Program-made: the position numbers and the translations under genes
Shown: positions 30,344-40,864 of the stretch, in pieces
Layout of the letters: the number at the start of each line of letters is the position of its first letter
How positions within the stretch are numbered: position 1 is the stretch's first letter
Notes under the pieces: model-generated
Database searches by the model: none
What the model saw: only the letters and a program-made list of their open reading frames with translations
What the model was told of the DNA's origin: nothing
From: Alphaproteobacteria bacterium
GTDB taxonomy: Bacteria; Pseudomonadota; Alphaproteobacteria; JAJFIK01
Assembly (NCBI GenBank): GCA_021774965.1
Contig: JAJFIL010000308.1
Coordinates: 1 to 64,000 of the forward strand
Direction: 5' to 3'
DNA: 64,000 nucleotides

Positions 30344-32089
30344 ATGCATGATCTGGTCATACGAGGCGGCAAGATTGTCGATGGCACGGGAAGCGCTCCC
30401 TTCATCGGCGATGTAGCCATCAAGGGCGGCATCATTGTGGAAGTTGCCAACCGCGATAAAGGCGAAGCTGCAGGGGCTGCGGTGCGGGACATGGACGTCG
30501 ATGGCCTGGTGGTCACCCCGGGCTGGGTTGATATCCATACCCATTATGACGCCCAAGCCACGTGGGACCCTTACTTTACACCTTCCAGCTGGCACGGGGT
30601 CACTTCTTGTGTGATGGGCAATTGCGGTGTGGGCTTTGCCCCCGCAGCACCAAACCAACACGAAATACTGATCGATCTGATGGAAGGGGTGGAAGACATC
30701 CCCGGCGCAGCATTGACCGAAGGCATGGAATGGTCGTGGGAAACTTTCCCCGAATACCTGTCCGCCATTGAGGCCAAACCCCACGTCATCGATTTCGGCA
30801 CGCAAGTTCCCCACGGCGCAGTGCGTACTTACGTGATGGGCGAACGGGGCGTTGCCAATGAGGATGCCACCGCAGAAGACATCGCGCGCATGGCCAAAAT
30901 TGTGCGCGAGGGACTGGACGCAGGCGCCATGGGTTTTTCCACCTCGCGGACGTCGATTCACAAGTCAAAGTCCGGCGAACACGTGCCCGGCACTTATGCC
31001 GCTATGGACGAAGTGTTCGGCCTGGGCTCAGCGCTTAAAGATACCGGCAAGGGCGTCTTCCAGATGGCCATTGAACATCATGAGGCGGATGAAAACTTCC
31101 CCTGGATGAAAAAACTGGCGCAGGAAACTGGCCGCCCGGTGCTGTTCAATTTGGTGCAGGCCGACAAAGCCCCTGACAAATGGAAGACCATGCTGAGACT
31201 GCTGGACGAAGCGGGCAAGGAAGGCGTGCCCATCTACGGTCAAACAGCGGGACGTCCGGTGGGGCTTTTGCTCAACTGGCGCGCTTCGGTGCATCCGTTT
31301 GTTCTGTGCGCCACCTGGCAGGCGATGAAAGACCTTCCGTGGGAAGAACAATTGGCGAAGCTGAAAACGCCAGAGACCCGCGCGGCCATGTGTTCAGACG
31401 AGGTGCATTTCTGGGATGATTTTGTGCATCTCATCATGACTGGCCATCACAAGATGTTCCCGCTGGGACCAGAGCAGAACTATGAGCCAGGACCGGAAAT
31501 GTCCGCCGAAGGCATTGCCAAAGCCACAGGCCAGAACCCGCGGGAGATCGTCTATGATGCGCTGATGCGGGACAACGGGGAAGGCATTGTCTATTTCCCT
31601 CTGTTCAATTATTCCAACGGCGATTTTGACGTGTTGCGGCAGCTTATTGATCACCCGCGCACGGGGCTCTCTCTATCGGATGGCGGGGCTCATTGCGCCA
31701 CCATTGCAGATGCCTCCATCCCTACGTTCATGATCACCCACTGGACGCGGGACAGAACGCGGGGCGAGAAATTCCCACTGGAAAAAATGGTCCGTATGCA
31801 GACCCATGATACGGCTCGGCTGTTCGGTCTTAATGATCGCGGGGTGCTTGCGCCGGGCTACCGCGCCGATGTCAACGTTATCGATTATGACAAGCTGGCG
31901 CTGGCCCGCGCGCATCTGGCCTGGGATCTGCCCACGGGCGCGAAACGATACGTCCAGCGTGCGGAAGGCTATGTGGCCACGGTGGTGGCGGGCATTCCGA
32001 CCTATGAAGGCGGCGAAGCGACCGGTGCGTTGCCGGGGAAACTCTTGCGCGGTGCGCAGGCGGGCCCCATGGTACGGGCTGCAGAGTAG
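30344..32089 (+). CDS. D-aminoacylase / N-acyl-D-amino-acid deacylase-like amidohydrolase
   Basis: MHDLVIRGGKIVDGTG; VTPGWVDIHTHYDAQATWD; SSWHGVTSCVMGNCGVGFAP; LSDGGAHCATI; GVLAPGYRADVNVID. Confidence 0.93.
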   Translation: MHDLVIRGGKIVDGTGSAPFIGDVAIKGGIIVEVANRDKGEAAGAAVRDMDVDGLVVTPGWVDIHTHYDAQATWDPYFTPSSWHGVTSCVMGNCGVGFAPAAPNQHEILIDLMEGVEDIPGAALTEGMEWSWETFPEYLSAIEAKPHVIDFGTQVPHGAVRTYVMGERGVANEDATAEDIARMAKIVREGLDAGAMGFSTSRTSIHKSKSGEHVPGTYAAMDEVFGLGSALKDTGKGVFQMAIEHHEADENFPWMKKLAQETGRPVLFNLVQADKAPDKWKTMLRLLDEAGKEGVPIYGQTAGRPVGLLLNWRASVHPFVLCATWQAMKDLPWEEQLAKLKTPETRAAMCSDEVHFWDDFVHLIMTGHHKMFPLGPEQNYEPGPEMSAEGIAKATGQNPREIVYDALMRDNGEGIVYFPLFNYSNGDFDVLRQLIDHPRTGLSLSDGGAHCATIADASIPTFMITHWTRDRTRGEKFPLEKMVRMQTHDTARLFGLNDRGVLAPGYRADVNVIDYDKLALARAHLAWDLPTGAKRYVQRAEGYVATVVAGIPTYEGGEATGALPGKLLRGAQAGPMVRAAE

Positions 32090-32108
32090 GGGGGCTCTCT
32101 TCTTAGGG

Positions 32109-32442
32109 CGTCATTCCGGGACTTGATCTACTAGTGTCCGGTTTAAATCCAAATGACCCATGAACATACCACGTGCCTTCGGCATCCTCCTCTCCCTAAC
32201 CCTCCCCCACGCTGGGGGGAGGGGATGAAGCCCGCATGTTTTCACCAAAAAACACCTCCCCCTTCAGGATGGGGGAGGTCCGAGCAAAGCGAGGGGTGGC
32301 CAATCATCATTGGGGCACAAACGAATACAGAGTCTCAGAGTCTCAGTTTTGGCAATCAACGTCGTTCCCAACGAACTACAGCACTCGAAGCATAACCTGC
32401 CGAGTTAAACCGGACAGTAGTGGATCAAGCCCCGATATGACG
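32109..32442. repeat. MITE-like dispersed repeat, copy 1
   Basis: ~37-bp imperfect terminal inverted repeats CGTCATTCCGGGACTTGATCTACTAGTGTCCGGTTTAA / TTAAACCGGACAGTAGTGGATCAAGCCCCGATATGACG; interior shared with 47495-47832. Confidence 0.8.
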
Positions 32443-32472
32443 TAAACTTTGAGTTCGAATTATCCTCGGTGA

Positions 32473-33141
32473 CTACCCCACCAAACCCCATACAAAATTC
32501 CCCACCAGGAACCCGCCCACCAGAACCAGCGCCCATTTCATGATGCGCGCGGCGTAGTCGCGGATGAGCGCGTTGACCTCGCCCAAGTACCGCTGGCTGG
32601 TCTCGCGCCAGGCAAAGAAGGCAGCCCAGATCGCGAAGAACGGCAGAAATGCCATCACGTTGTAATAGATCACCCCGGCCCAGACCCATGCGGCATTAGG
32701 AGCAGCTTCTACCACTTGAGATACGGCGAGGGCATAGGCAGCGGCGATGGGGAGTTTTGTAAATGTCAGCCCGATGCCGATGATGAACCAGCCAAGGGTT
32801 GAGTGATCGCCGGGGTCTTTGAAATGGGGACGGGGTCCGGGAGCGGCGGGCATCATGACCCCCATGATGAGCATCAGGATGCCCACGCCCAGCAGAATGA
32901 AAGAGGCTTGATGCTCAATGGCGCTGAGCAGTTGGCCCAACTGTGATGCGCCGCCTGCGGCAAAGGCCAGCCCGCCCAGGAAATGTGTACCCAACATGCC
33001 GAGTGAAAATGCTGCGCCATGGGCGATGGGATGCGGCCTGCCCAGCACGAAGATCAGCATCAACATGACGGGGAAGTTCAGCGTGTCCCACAGGGCCAGC
33101 GCCGTTACCGATCCCCATACGTCCATTGGTATGCCGGTCAA
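32473..33141 (-). CDS. GAP/Sap-like multi-pass membrane protein
   Basis: Multiple TM segments; LNFPVMLMLIFVLGRPHPIAHGAAFSLGMLGTHFLGGLAFAAGG. Confidence 0.65.
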   Translation of the reverse strand: MTGIPMDVWGSVTALALWDTLNFPVMLMLIFVLGRPHPIAHGAAFSLGMLGTHFLGGLAFAAGGASQLGQLLSAIEHQASFILLGVGILMLIMGVMMPAAPGPRPHFKDPGDHSTLGWFIIGIGLTFTKLPIAAAYALAVSQVVEAAPNAAWVWAGVIYYNVMAFLPFFAIWAAFFAWRETSQRYLGEVNALIRDYAARIMKWALVLVGGFLVGNFVWGLVG

Positions 33142-33210
33142 TATGCTTCCTTCGAGGCGTTGATCTTATGAGTGCCAGCGCGGCATCGCGCCAGCTTGGA
33201 GCCTTCGCCC

Positions 33211-34425
33211 CTACTCATACCTCAATGCATCGATGGGGTTAAGGCGTGCGGCGCGTTGGGCGGGGAAAAATCCGAAGATGACCCCGATGAGGGCGGAAAA
33301 AACCACGGCGATGATAGTGGCCGTCGTGCTTACCACAAAGGGAAAGCCCAGGCCCCAGGCAGCAAGGAAAGACATGCTCATGCCAAAGCCTACACCCAGT
33401 ATGCCACCCATGACGGACAAGAGGATCGCTTCGACCAGGAACTGCGTCAGCACGTTTCCTTCCTGGGCGCCAATGGCCAGGCGGATACCAATCTCCCGTG
33501 TGCGCTCGGTGACCGAGACCAGCATGACATTCATCACGCCAATGCCGCCCACAATCAGGCTAATGCCGGCAACGGCTGAGACCAGCGCCAGCATGACACC
33601 TGTGATCTGCTCAAACTGCTCCTGCACCTGTTTGAGGTCCTGCATGAAGAAGTCGTTTTCTTCCCCCTCGCGCAGGCGGTGGCGTTGGCGCATGAGAGCG
33701 GTGACATCTTCAACGGATTCTTCCGTGGCATCTGCGGCAATACCGGACATGAAGATCAACGTAATATCGCGTGTCCCGGCGATACGTCTTTGCACGAACA
33801 ACAATGGCGCAAGGATGAAATCATCCTGATCCTGACCAAACGTGTCCGCGCCCTTTTCTTCCAACACGCCGATGACCTCGCAGGAAACATTGCCCCCGGC
33901 GATCAGTCGAATTTGCGCCCCGATGGGATTTTGCGCGCCGAAAAGCTCCCGTCGCGGGGTCTCCCCAATGATGCAGGCGGGTCTGCCGCCGCGCAGCTCT
34001 CCGCTGGTAAAGCTGCGCCCCAATTCAACATCCAGATTGCGAATGGTGAGATAGTCATTGTCGGTGCCGCGAACGGAGGAATAATAATTCTCGTTGCCAT
34101 AAACCACGGTTGCCACCTGGGTCAGCACGCCAGTGGCCATGGTGATGGTGGGCACTTGTTCGCGTAGGGCATCCACATCGGCTTGAGTGAACATGGTCAC
34201 AAGGCGGTTGGCGCTGCCCTGATTTTCATTGCCGGGAATAAGCGCAATCAGGTTGCTGCCCAGATCAGAAAGATCATTCTGCACTTGCAGGGTGGCCCCT
34301 TGCCCCAGGGAGACCACGATGATCACAGCACCCACGCCGATGATAATGCCGAGGGTTGTCAAAAAAGATCGCAGCAGATTGGCGCGAATTTCACGAATAG
34401 CAATGCCAAGTGTCGATAGAAACAT
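33211..34425 (-). CDS. MacB-type ABC transporter permease
   Basis: NLLRSFLTTLGIIIGVGAVI; FtsX-like C-terminus GIGVMNVMLVSVTERTREIGIRLAIGAQ. Confidence 0.93.
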   Translation of the reverse strand: MFLSTLGIAIREIRANLLRSFLTTLGIIIGVGAVIIVVSLGQGATLQVQNDLSDLGSNLIALIPGNENQGSANRLVTMFTQADVDALREQVPTITMATGVLTQVATVVYGNENYYSSVRGTDNDYLTIRNLDVELGRSFTSGELRGGRPACIIGETPRRELFGAQNPIGAQIRLIAGGNVSCEVIGVLEEKGADTFGQDQDDFILAPLLFVQRRIAGTRDITLIFMSGIAADATEESVEDVTALMRQRHRLREGEENDFFMQDLKQVQEQFEQITGVMLALVSAVAGISLIVGGIGVMNVMLVSVTERTREIGIRLAIGAQEGNVLTQFLVEAILLSVMGGILGVGFGMSMSFLAAWGLGFPFVVSTTATIIAVVFSALIGVIFGFFPAQRAARLNPIDALRYE

Positions 34426-35150
34426 TACACCGCCTCCCGGATGCGCGTTGCTGAATCTGAAACAATGTTGCCGTCCAGAAAATGAACCTGACGGGTGGCA
34501 TAGGCGGCCATGTCTTCTTCGTGAGTAACCATCAAGATGGTGATGCCGTCACGTTGATTCAGAGTACGGAGCAATTCACCGATCTCATGGCTGCGCTCGC
34601 TATCCAGATTGCCGGTGGGCTCATCGGCGAGCAACAAGGCAGGTTCCGTGGCGATGGCGCGGGCAATGGCCACGCGTTGTTGCTGGCCACCGGAAAGCTC
34701 GGCAGAGGTGTGATGTATGCGATCGGCCAGGCCAACGGCTTCTAATGCGGCCTTGGCGCGTTTGCGTCTCTCACCTCCCGGCGTGCGGCGATAGACCATG
34801 GGCAATTCAACGTTCTTAAGTGCTGTGGTGCGTTTCAGCAGGTTAAAGCCCTGGAACACAAAGCCTAAGTAATGCCGTCGCAACATGGCACGCTGATTGG
34901 GATAAAGAGTGCCCACATCTACGCCGCGGAAATAATAATTCCCTGCTGTCGGCGTATCAAGACAGCCCAGAATATTCATAGCCGTGGATTTGCCAGAGCC
35001 GGACGGACCCATCACAGCAACAAACTCGCCATCGTTGATGGTCAAATCGACCCCATCCAGTGCGCGCACTTCTGTTTCGCCATCGCCATAGGCTTTGACC
35101 ACATTGCGGAACTCGATGAGTGTTTTCTTGTCTCCAGTGGCAAGCATCAA
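34425..35150 (-). CDS. MacB/LolD-type ABC transporter ATP-binding protein
   Basis: [51 protein letters not shown]; 1-nt stop/start overlap with permease. Confidence 0.95.
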   Translation of the reverse strand: MMLATGDKKTLIEFRNVVKAYGDGETEVRALDGVDLTINDGEFVAVMGPSGSGKSTAMNILGCLDTPTAGNYYFRGVDVGTLYPNQRAMLRRHYLGFVFQGFNLLKRTTALKNVELPMVYRRTPGGERRKRAKAALEAVGLADRIHHTSAELSGGQQQRVAIARAIATEPALLLADEPTGNLDSERSHEIGELLRTLNQRDGITILMVTHEEDMAAYATRQVHFLDGNIVSDSATRIREAV

Positions 35151-35183
35151 CGCGCCCTCCTCTTTGTCTGATCCGCAGACGGA

Positions 35184-36404
35184 TTAATTGCCGCGGCGAT
35201 TGCGAACCACATCGACGATAACTTCCTGGCCGACTTCCAGCATGCCATCCAGAATGACCGTCAGGCGTCCATCAGATTCGCCGATCTCCAGCTCAAGAGC
35301 TTCCGGGATGCTCTGTTCTCCCTCGCCTTCGGTCTCGAGCCAAACCTGACCGCGCAGGGTGCCGTCAGATGAGCTGGGGCGTGCAGCGTCTTCCTGATCA
35401 GGAGGCATGAAACGCAAGGCCCCATTGGGCACCAGCAAGGCGTCTTCCACCACGCCCACGGTGATATCCGCGGTGGCGGTCATGCCGGGCTTAAGGGAAA
35501 AATCGGGGTTAGCAACCACCAACAAGGCCTCGTAAGTCACCACGCCGGATTGCTGGCGCGGAGCGTTGCGCACTTGAACGATCTCTGCCTCAAATTCCCG
35601 TGCAGGATAGGCGTCCACGGTAAAGCTGGCCATTTGACCTTCGTGCACCACGCCGATGTCCGCTTCATCCACATCCACCTGCAATTCCATTTGGCTGAGG
35701 TCCTGCGCGATGGTGAAAAGATGAGGTGTCTGGAAAGAGGCGGCAACGGTTTGGCCTTCCTCGATCAAACGGTCCAGCACCATGCCGTTGATGGGCGAGC
35801 GGATCTCCGCTTCACCAAGGCGAGATTGCGCACTGTCGAGGGCCGCTTGCGCTTGCACCACACCGGCTTCGGCGCGAGAGACACCAGCCTCAGCACTGGC
35901 CAAGGCAGCGTTGCGTGTATCCAGCGCCTGGGGGGAGGCATTATTGTTTCGCACCAGGGCAGAAGTTCTGTTGCGTGCAGCACGTGATTCCAGGGCGATG
36001 GCGTTTGCTTCGGCAAGGGATGCTTCTGCAGAAGCAAGCGCTGCGTTGGCCTGCACAACAATCGCGCTCAGCTCTTCGGTATCTATTAGCGCCAGAAGAT
36101 CCCCTGCGCTCACCTCATCATTGAAATCCACCAACACTTCGCGAATAAGGCCAGAGACCTCGGCGCCCACCTGAATTTGATTTGTAGGCTGAAGTTGGCC
36201 GGTGGCATTCACCAGCACCGTCAGTGTGCCGCGAGTGATCTCAGCGGTTTCGTATTCGGTGATCTGCGGCCTGGTCACAAGGAACGTGATACCGGCAATC
36301 GGGGTGCCGATGAGAAGAAACCAGAATATGGTCCAGAACTTCCAGGTCTTGCGCTTCTTTGGCTTGCCCAGCGTGGCTGTAATATCGTTGGTGTTCTTTT
36401 TCAT
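35184..36404 (-). CDS. MacA-like periplasmic adaptor (HlyD family)
   Basis: N-terminal TM; VNATGQLQPTNQIQVGAEVSGLIREVLVDFNDEVSAGDLLALID; coiled coil. Confidence 0.92.
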   Translation of the reverse strand: MKKNTNDITATLGKPKKRKTWKFWTIFWFLLIGTPIAGITFLVTRPQITEYETAEITRGTLTVLVNATGQLQPTNQIQVGAEVSGLIREVLVDFNDEVSAGDLLALIDTEELSAIVVQANAALASAEASLAEANAIALESRAARNRTSALVRNNNASPQALDTRNAALASAEAGVSRAEAGVVQAQAALDSAQSRLGEAEIRSPINGMVLDRLIEEGQTVAASFQTPHLFTIAQDLSQMELQVDVDEADIGVVHEGQMASFTVDAYPAREFEAEIVQVRNAPRQQSGVVTYEALLVVANPDFSLKPGMTATADITVGVVEDALLVPNGALRFMPPDQEDAARPSSSDGTLRGQVWLETEGEGEQSIPEALELEIGESDGRLTVILDGMLEVGQEVIVDVVRNRRGN

Positions 36405-36613
36405 ATCCCGCACTCTCAAATTCGAACAAGGTTTTGGCAGGCCCTCGAAAAACGAGGCCCCGCATCTGTGATGACGCTCACACTATGAATGGATGCACGA
36501 CCAAGCGCCTTCAAAATGGAAGGCAGCTTTTGTTGGCCCCGCCTACCCCTCTTAGATGGGGTGAGGGAATGGCGGAACAAGGGCGGGAAATGAGCGCGAT
36601 TGAGGCGAATTGA

Positions 36614-36659
36614 GTACCCCGGCCAAAGGCCGTTAAGTACCCCGGCCAAAGGCCGTTAA
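36614..36659. repeat. Two tandem 23-bp units GTACCCCGGCCAAAGGCCGTTAA, each with a CGGCC-AAA-GGCCG hairpin
   Basis: Direct reading; second unit overlaps the stop codon of the adjacent permease gene. Confidence 0.85.
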
Positions 36660-37819
36660 GTATAAGGATCCGCAGCATCCCTCATGCCGTCGCCCAAGAA
36701 GTTGAACGCCAGGATGGTCAGAATCACGGGTATCATGGGGGCGAGTAACCAGGGGTAGAACTCAACCGCCGCTAAATTTTGCGCCTCATTCAGCAAGACC
36801 CCCCACGAGGTAATGGGCGATCTCAGCCCCAACCCCAGGAATGAGAGAGCCGTCTCGCCCAAAATCATTGTGGGGATGGACAAGGTGGCGCTAGCGATCA
36901 GATGGCTCATGAAGTTGGGGGCGAGGTGGCGGAAGATGATGCGCTTGGGCTTGGCCCCCATCAAGGTGGCGGCGGTCACATAGTCCTCTTCGCGCAAGGC
37001 CAGGAATTTTGAGCGCACGGCACGGGCCAACCCCGGCCAATCCAGCAGCCCCAAGATGATGGTGATGCCAAAATAGACCAATATGGGCGACCACCGGACA
37101 GGGATGGCAGCCGACAAGGCCATCCACAGAGGCAATTCCGGCAAGGATTTTACCAGTTCGATCAGACGCTGGATCGATGCATCCACCCAGCCGCCAAAAT
37201 ATCCCGCGACCCCGCCAATGACCAATCCCAGGACAAAGCTGATGGCGATCCCCACCAAGCCAACGGTCAGGGATATACGTGTGCCATGAAGAATGCGCGA
37301 GAACATGTCCCGCCCCAAACGATCCGTTCCCAACAAAAATAATGTGCCGTCCGTCGCGGGGCAGATAAAATGAAAGTCGGCGTTGATCAATCCCCAAAGG
37401 CGATAGTCCTCGCCGGAACAGAAAAACCGCAAGCGGTCAATGTCTGCTTCATTGTTCACATAAATCCGCTGGAAGGTCTGGATATCCACGGTGTGTTCAT
37501 AGCCATAAGTAAATGGCCCGATGAACTGGCCCTCATGGAACAGGTGCACCCCTTGGGGCGGGGCGTGGATATAATGGCTGTCGCGACTGGAAAGATCGTA
37601 AGGCACAAGGAACTCTGTCAAAGGAATGGTGGCATAAAGCACGATCAGCACAATGGCTGAGAACATGGCCAGCTTATGGCGCTTGAACTTCCACCACATG
37701 AGCGAAAGCGAGGATGCGGTCCCCGGCATGGAGCCGGTCCCGGATTGGCGCTCGGCTTCGGGATCGAAAGGTGCTGGGTTCACATAATGAGGCAGATCGC
37801 TGGTGGTGGTCTTGCTCAT
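36656..37819 (-). CDS. Oligopeptide ABC transporter permease (YejE/OppC type)
   Basis: LGTDRLGRDMFSRILHGTRISLTVGL; EEDYVTAATLMGAKPKRIIFRHLAPN. Confidence 0.93.
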   Translation of the reverse strand: MSKTTTSDLPHYVNPAPFDPEAERQSGTGSMPGTASSLSLMWWKFKRHKLAMFSAIVLIVLYATIPLTEFLVPYDLSSRDSHYIHAPPQGVHLFHEGQFIGPFTYGYEHTVDIQTFQRIYVNNEADIDRLRFFCSGEDYRLWGLINADFHFICPATDGTLFLLGTDRLGRDMFSRILHGTRISLTVGLVGIAISFVLGLVIGGVAGYFGGWVDASIQRLIELVKSLPELPLWMALSAAIPVRWSPILVYFGITIILGLLDWPGLARAVRSKFLALREEDYVTAATLMGAKPKRIIFRHLAPNFMSHLIASATLSIPTMILGETALSFLGLGLRSPITSWGVLLNEAQNLAAVEFYPWLLAPMIPVILTILAFNFLGDGMRDAADPYT

Positions 37820-38865
37820 CGCGTGTCCTCCGCACCCAGACGAATGCGCGGGTCAAGCCAGCCCAGCAAGAGATCAGAGATCAACATGCCCACCACCGTC
37901 AGCATGGCCACGAACAACAAGATAAAGCCCGACAAATAAGTATCCTGGACTTGCAAAGAGGTGAGCAGCACCGGGCCGATGGTAGGCAGGTTCAACACCA
38001 CCGACACAATAATGGAGCCCGAAATCAGCGAGGGCAGCAGATTGCCGATGTCGGCGATAAAGGGGTTCAGCGCCATGCGCAGAGGGTATTTGATCAGGGC
38101 ACGGGTTTCCGAAAGACCCTTTGCCCGGGCGGTGACCACGTAAGGTTTTTGCAGCTCATCCAGAAGATTGGCCCGCAGGCGGCGGATCATGGCGGCTGTG
38201 CCCGCCGTGCCGATAACGATCACCGGAATGATCAAATGCATCAAGACGGATTGAAGCTTGTCCCAGGACCAGGGCTGGTCCAGATATTCCGGCGCCATCA
38301 ATCCCCCGATGGAAAGCCCAAACCAGATATTAAAATAGTACAGAAGAATGAGCCCCAATAAGAAATTGGGTGTGGCAAGGCCGATATAGCCGAGCAGCGT
38401 AAAGCCATAATCCCCCCAGCTATAGGGCCGCGTTGCAGAGTAAATCCCGATGGGAAAGGCCACAAGATAAATAAAGATCACCGCCGCCAGGTTCAAAACA
38501 ATGGTCAGTATCAGACCTTCGCCGACAATTTCCGAGACGGGCCGCTCATACTCAAAGGACCAGCCAAAATCGCCCTGAATGAGCCCGGAGAATTCAAGCG
38601 TGGTCTCGCCATCCACTTCGCGCTCATGCGGCCAGACACCAATCCACAAAAGATAACGCACGGGGAGGGGCTTATCGAGATCATATTCCTGTTGATAAAA
38701 CTCGATCTGCGCAATCGAAGCCTCTTCACCCTGGGAGCGTAGCTCATCAATGCGATTGGATAGAATGTCGCCTTCGGGGAGCTCAATAATCAGAAACGTC
38801 AGCACACTGATGGCAATCAGCGTGGGGATCATGATAAGAAGGCGCTCGACCGTATATCGGAACAT
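37816..38865 (-). CDS. Oligopeptide ABC transporter permease (YejB/OppB type)
   Basis: MFRYTVERLLIMIPTLIAISVLTFLI; YVVTARAKGLSETRALIKYPLRMALNP. Confidence 0.93.
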   Translation of the reverse strand: MFRYTVERLLIMIPTLIAISVLTFLIIELPEGDILSNRIDELRSQGEEASIAQIEFYQQEYDLDKPLPVRYLLWIGVWPHEREVDGETTLEFSGLIQGDFGWSFEYERPVSEIVGEGLILTIVLNLAAVIFIYLVAFPIGIYSATRPYSWGDYGFTLLGYIGLATPNFLLGLILLYYFNIWFGLSIGGLMAPEYLDQPWSWDKLQSVLMHLIIPVIVIGTAGTAAMIRRLRANLLDELQKPYVVTARAKGLSETRALIKYPLRMALNPFIADIGNLLPSLISGSIIVSVVLNLPTIGPVLLTSLQVQDTYLSGFILLFVAMLTVVGMLISDLLLGWLDPRIRLGAEDTR

Positions 38866-38920
38866 GGGCGTCTGACGTCTTCCTCAATAAAACTCAAAGT
38901 GCGCGCAAGACGCGTGCAGC

Positions 38921-40864
38921 CTATTCCGTTGCTGGGTCAAACCAGAACTGATCGGGGTGGTAGATACCGATCTGGGCCCCTGGATCCCAGCTATAGACGC
39001 CCTGCTCCGGCACATTCCGTAATCTGTTGGAGACCACGATAGGCTGAAGCACGGCGGACACAACACCGATAATAAACTGCTGTTCGGCATGGATTTGCAA
39101 CATGCGCAGCCAAATCACTTCGCGCTCCGCATCATCATCCGAAGCTTGCCATTCCCGGTAAAGCGCCATCAACTCAGCCGCTTCAGCCAGATCCACGGGC
39201 TCTCCCGATTGGCCGCCGGTCTGGAAATACTGCCCCCATTTGGGCCAGTTCAGCGTGTCCTGCCGCGTAGGGGCAAGAACGGCGGGGCTCATGCTGGCGG
39301 TGGCCAGGCCATTGTCCCACCCGGCCCAGACCGTCATCAGGGCTTCGCCGGAATAGGCCCGGTTGCGCATGACATCCCGGCTTGAGGTGCGGATCAGCAC
39401 GCGCACGCCGATTTCGGCCCAGGTCTCGGATACCAGTTCCAGGAAATCTACTTCCTGAGGGTCTTCGCCCGCCGTTTCGATAATGATCTCCATGGGCCGG
39501 CCGTCGCGCAACAGGCGCATGCCATTGGCGCCGCGCTCATAAAGGCCCGCATCATCTAGCAGGCGATTGGCCTCATCTGGGGAATAGGCCGCATAAAGAC
39601 CAAAGTTGCTTTCCCGATATAGAGGGCTGAGGGGCTGCAATGTATTGCCGCCCTCTGCTGCCAGACCAAAGAACAAGGAGAGATTGATCCCGTGTCGGTC
39701 GATGCCCATGGACAAGGCCCGCCGCACCCGCACGTCGCGAAAGATACGCCGCCAGACAGGGTCTTCAACGTTCAGATTGGGATAAAGCGCAAAATGGGCT
39801 GACTTGCCGTCTGGCCACAGAATGGTGCGATAGTTGGCGCGCTCTTCGCCACCGCGCAAAACCGTGGCATCAGAAAAATTAAGCCCGCGAGATTGAAGAT
39901 CGGTTTCGCCCGCATTGGCCATGGCGGGGATCAGCCGACCTTCGGCCACGGTCATATCCACTTCGTTGATATAAGGCAGCTGCCGCCCGTTCTCATCGAC
40001 ACGGTGGAAATAAGGATTGCGCATGAAGATGAAGCGATTGGCCGGCGGCACCGTGGTGTTCAGCCAGGGCTGCAGCGTTGGCAGGTCCGGATTATCCATG
40101 CGGTACATGTTATCGCGGCGATTATGCAGGGCGGCCCAGGAGCTGACGCTTGCTTCTTCCATGGCAGCGACAACGATGCGCGGAATGCCGTAATTCTCGT
40201 GAAACTGCCTCAAATAATGCGCTGGGCGATAGATAAAGACGGGCCGTGCCCGCGCCATCATATCCAGGAACGAAGGATTGGGCGCAGACCAGCTGTAGCG
40301 GATGGTAACTTCGTCAATGACCTCTACAACGGGGGCTTCTCCTTCAACAAGAAGCTCAGCAGGTGGACCGGATGGGGAGAGGGATTCGTTGTTGGCGACA
40401 TCCTCCCACCAATAGCGGAAATCCTCAGTGGTAAAAGGCGCGCCGTCCGACCATTTGTGGCCGGGGCGGAGATGCAGCGTATAGACGCGGTCCTCCTCTA
40501 CATCCACGGCCAACAGGAGATCCGGCTGCAGGTCCAGCTCTGGCGTATAGCCCATGAGGCGTGCGTAGCCATAAACCGACATAAGGCGAATATCACGAGC
40601 GCGGGAAATCAGTGTACGGAGCTCTCCACCATAGGTGCCGGGGGTAAGGTCGCCTTCAAGGTGGACTATTTTCGGGATTTCCGGGATGCGCTCGCGCACA
40701 GGCGGTAATTCACCGGAAACAACCCGGGGCCCCAGAACCGGCGGCTCAATAAACAATGTGTCTTGCGCAACAGAAGGAGCGATGGATAGGCCCAGCACCA
40801 GCACAAAGGCCAGCGCTGCGAGGCCCGCAATTTGGGCTGCGGCAAAACTAAACAGGTTACGCAT
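38921..40864 (-). CDS. Extracellular oligopeptide-binding protein (SBP family 5)
   Basis: Signal peptide; LRPGHKWSDGAPFTTEDFRYWWEDV; VRRALSMGIDRHGIN. Confidence 0.93.
   Translation of the reverse strand: MRNLFSFAAAQIAGLAALAFVLVLGLSIAPSVAQDTLFIEPPVLGPRVVSGELPPVRERIPEIPKIVHLEGDLTPGTYGGELRTLISRARDIRLMSVYGYARLMGYTPELDLQPDLLLAVDVEEDRVYTLHLRPGHKWSDGAPFTTEDFRYWWEDVANNESLSPSGPPAELLVEGEAPVVEVIDEVTIRYSWSAPNPSFLDMMARARPVFIYRPAHYLRQFHENYGIPRIVVAAMEEASVSSWAALHNRRDNMYRMDNPDLPTLQPWLNTTVPPANRFIFMRNPYFHRVDENGRQLPYINEVDMTVAEGRLIPAMANAGETDLQSRGLNFSDATVLRGGEERANYRTILWPDGKSAHFALYPNLNVEDPVWRRIFRDVRVRRALSMGIDRHGINLSLFFGLAAEGGNTLQPLSPLYRESNFGLYAAYSPDEANRLLDDAGLYERGANGMRLLRDGRPMEIIIETAGEDPQEVDFLELVSETWAEIGVRVLIRTSSRDVMRNRAYSGEALMTVWAGWDNGLATASMSPAVLAPTRQDTLNWPKWGQYFQTGGQSGEPVDLAEAAELMALYREWQASDDDAEREVIWLRMLQIHAEQQFIIGVVSAVLQPIVVSNRLRNVPEQGVYSWDPGAQIGIYHPDQFWFDPATE

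Noticed and set aside
36534-36570. G/C runs upstream of the MacA-like gene as another MITE copy
   Set aside because: Only a short CCTCTTAGATGGGGTGAGGG-like run; TIR sequence absent
37714-38361. 215-aa plus-strand ORF opposite the YejB/YejE-type permeases
   Set aside because: Antisense, His/Gln-rich low-complexity translation, no family resemblance
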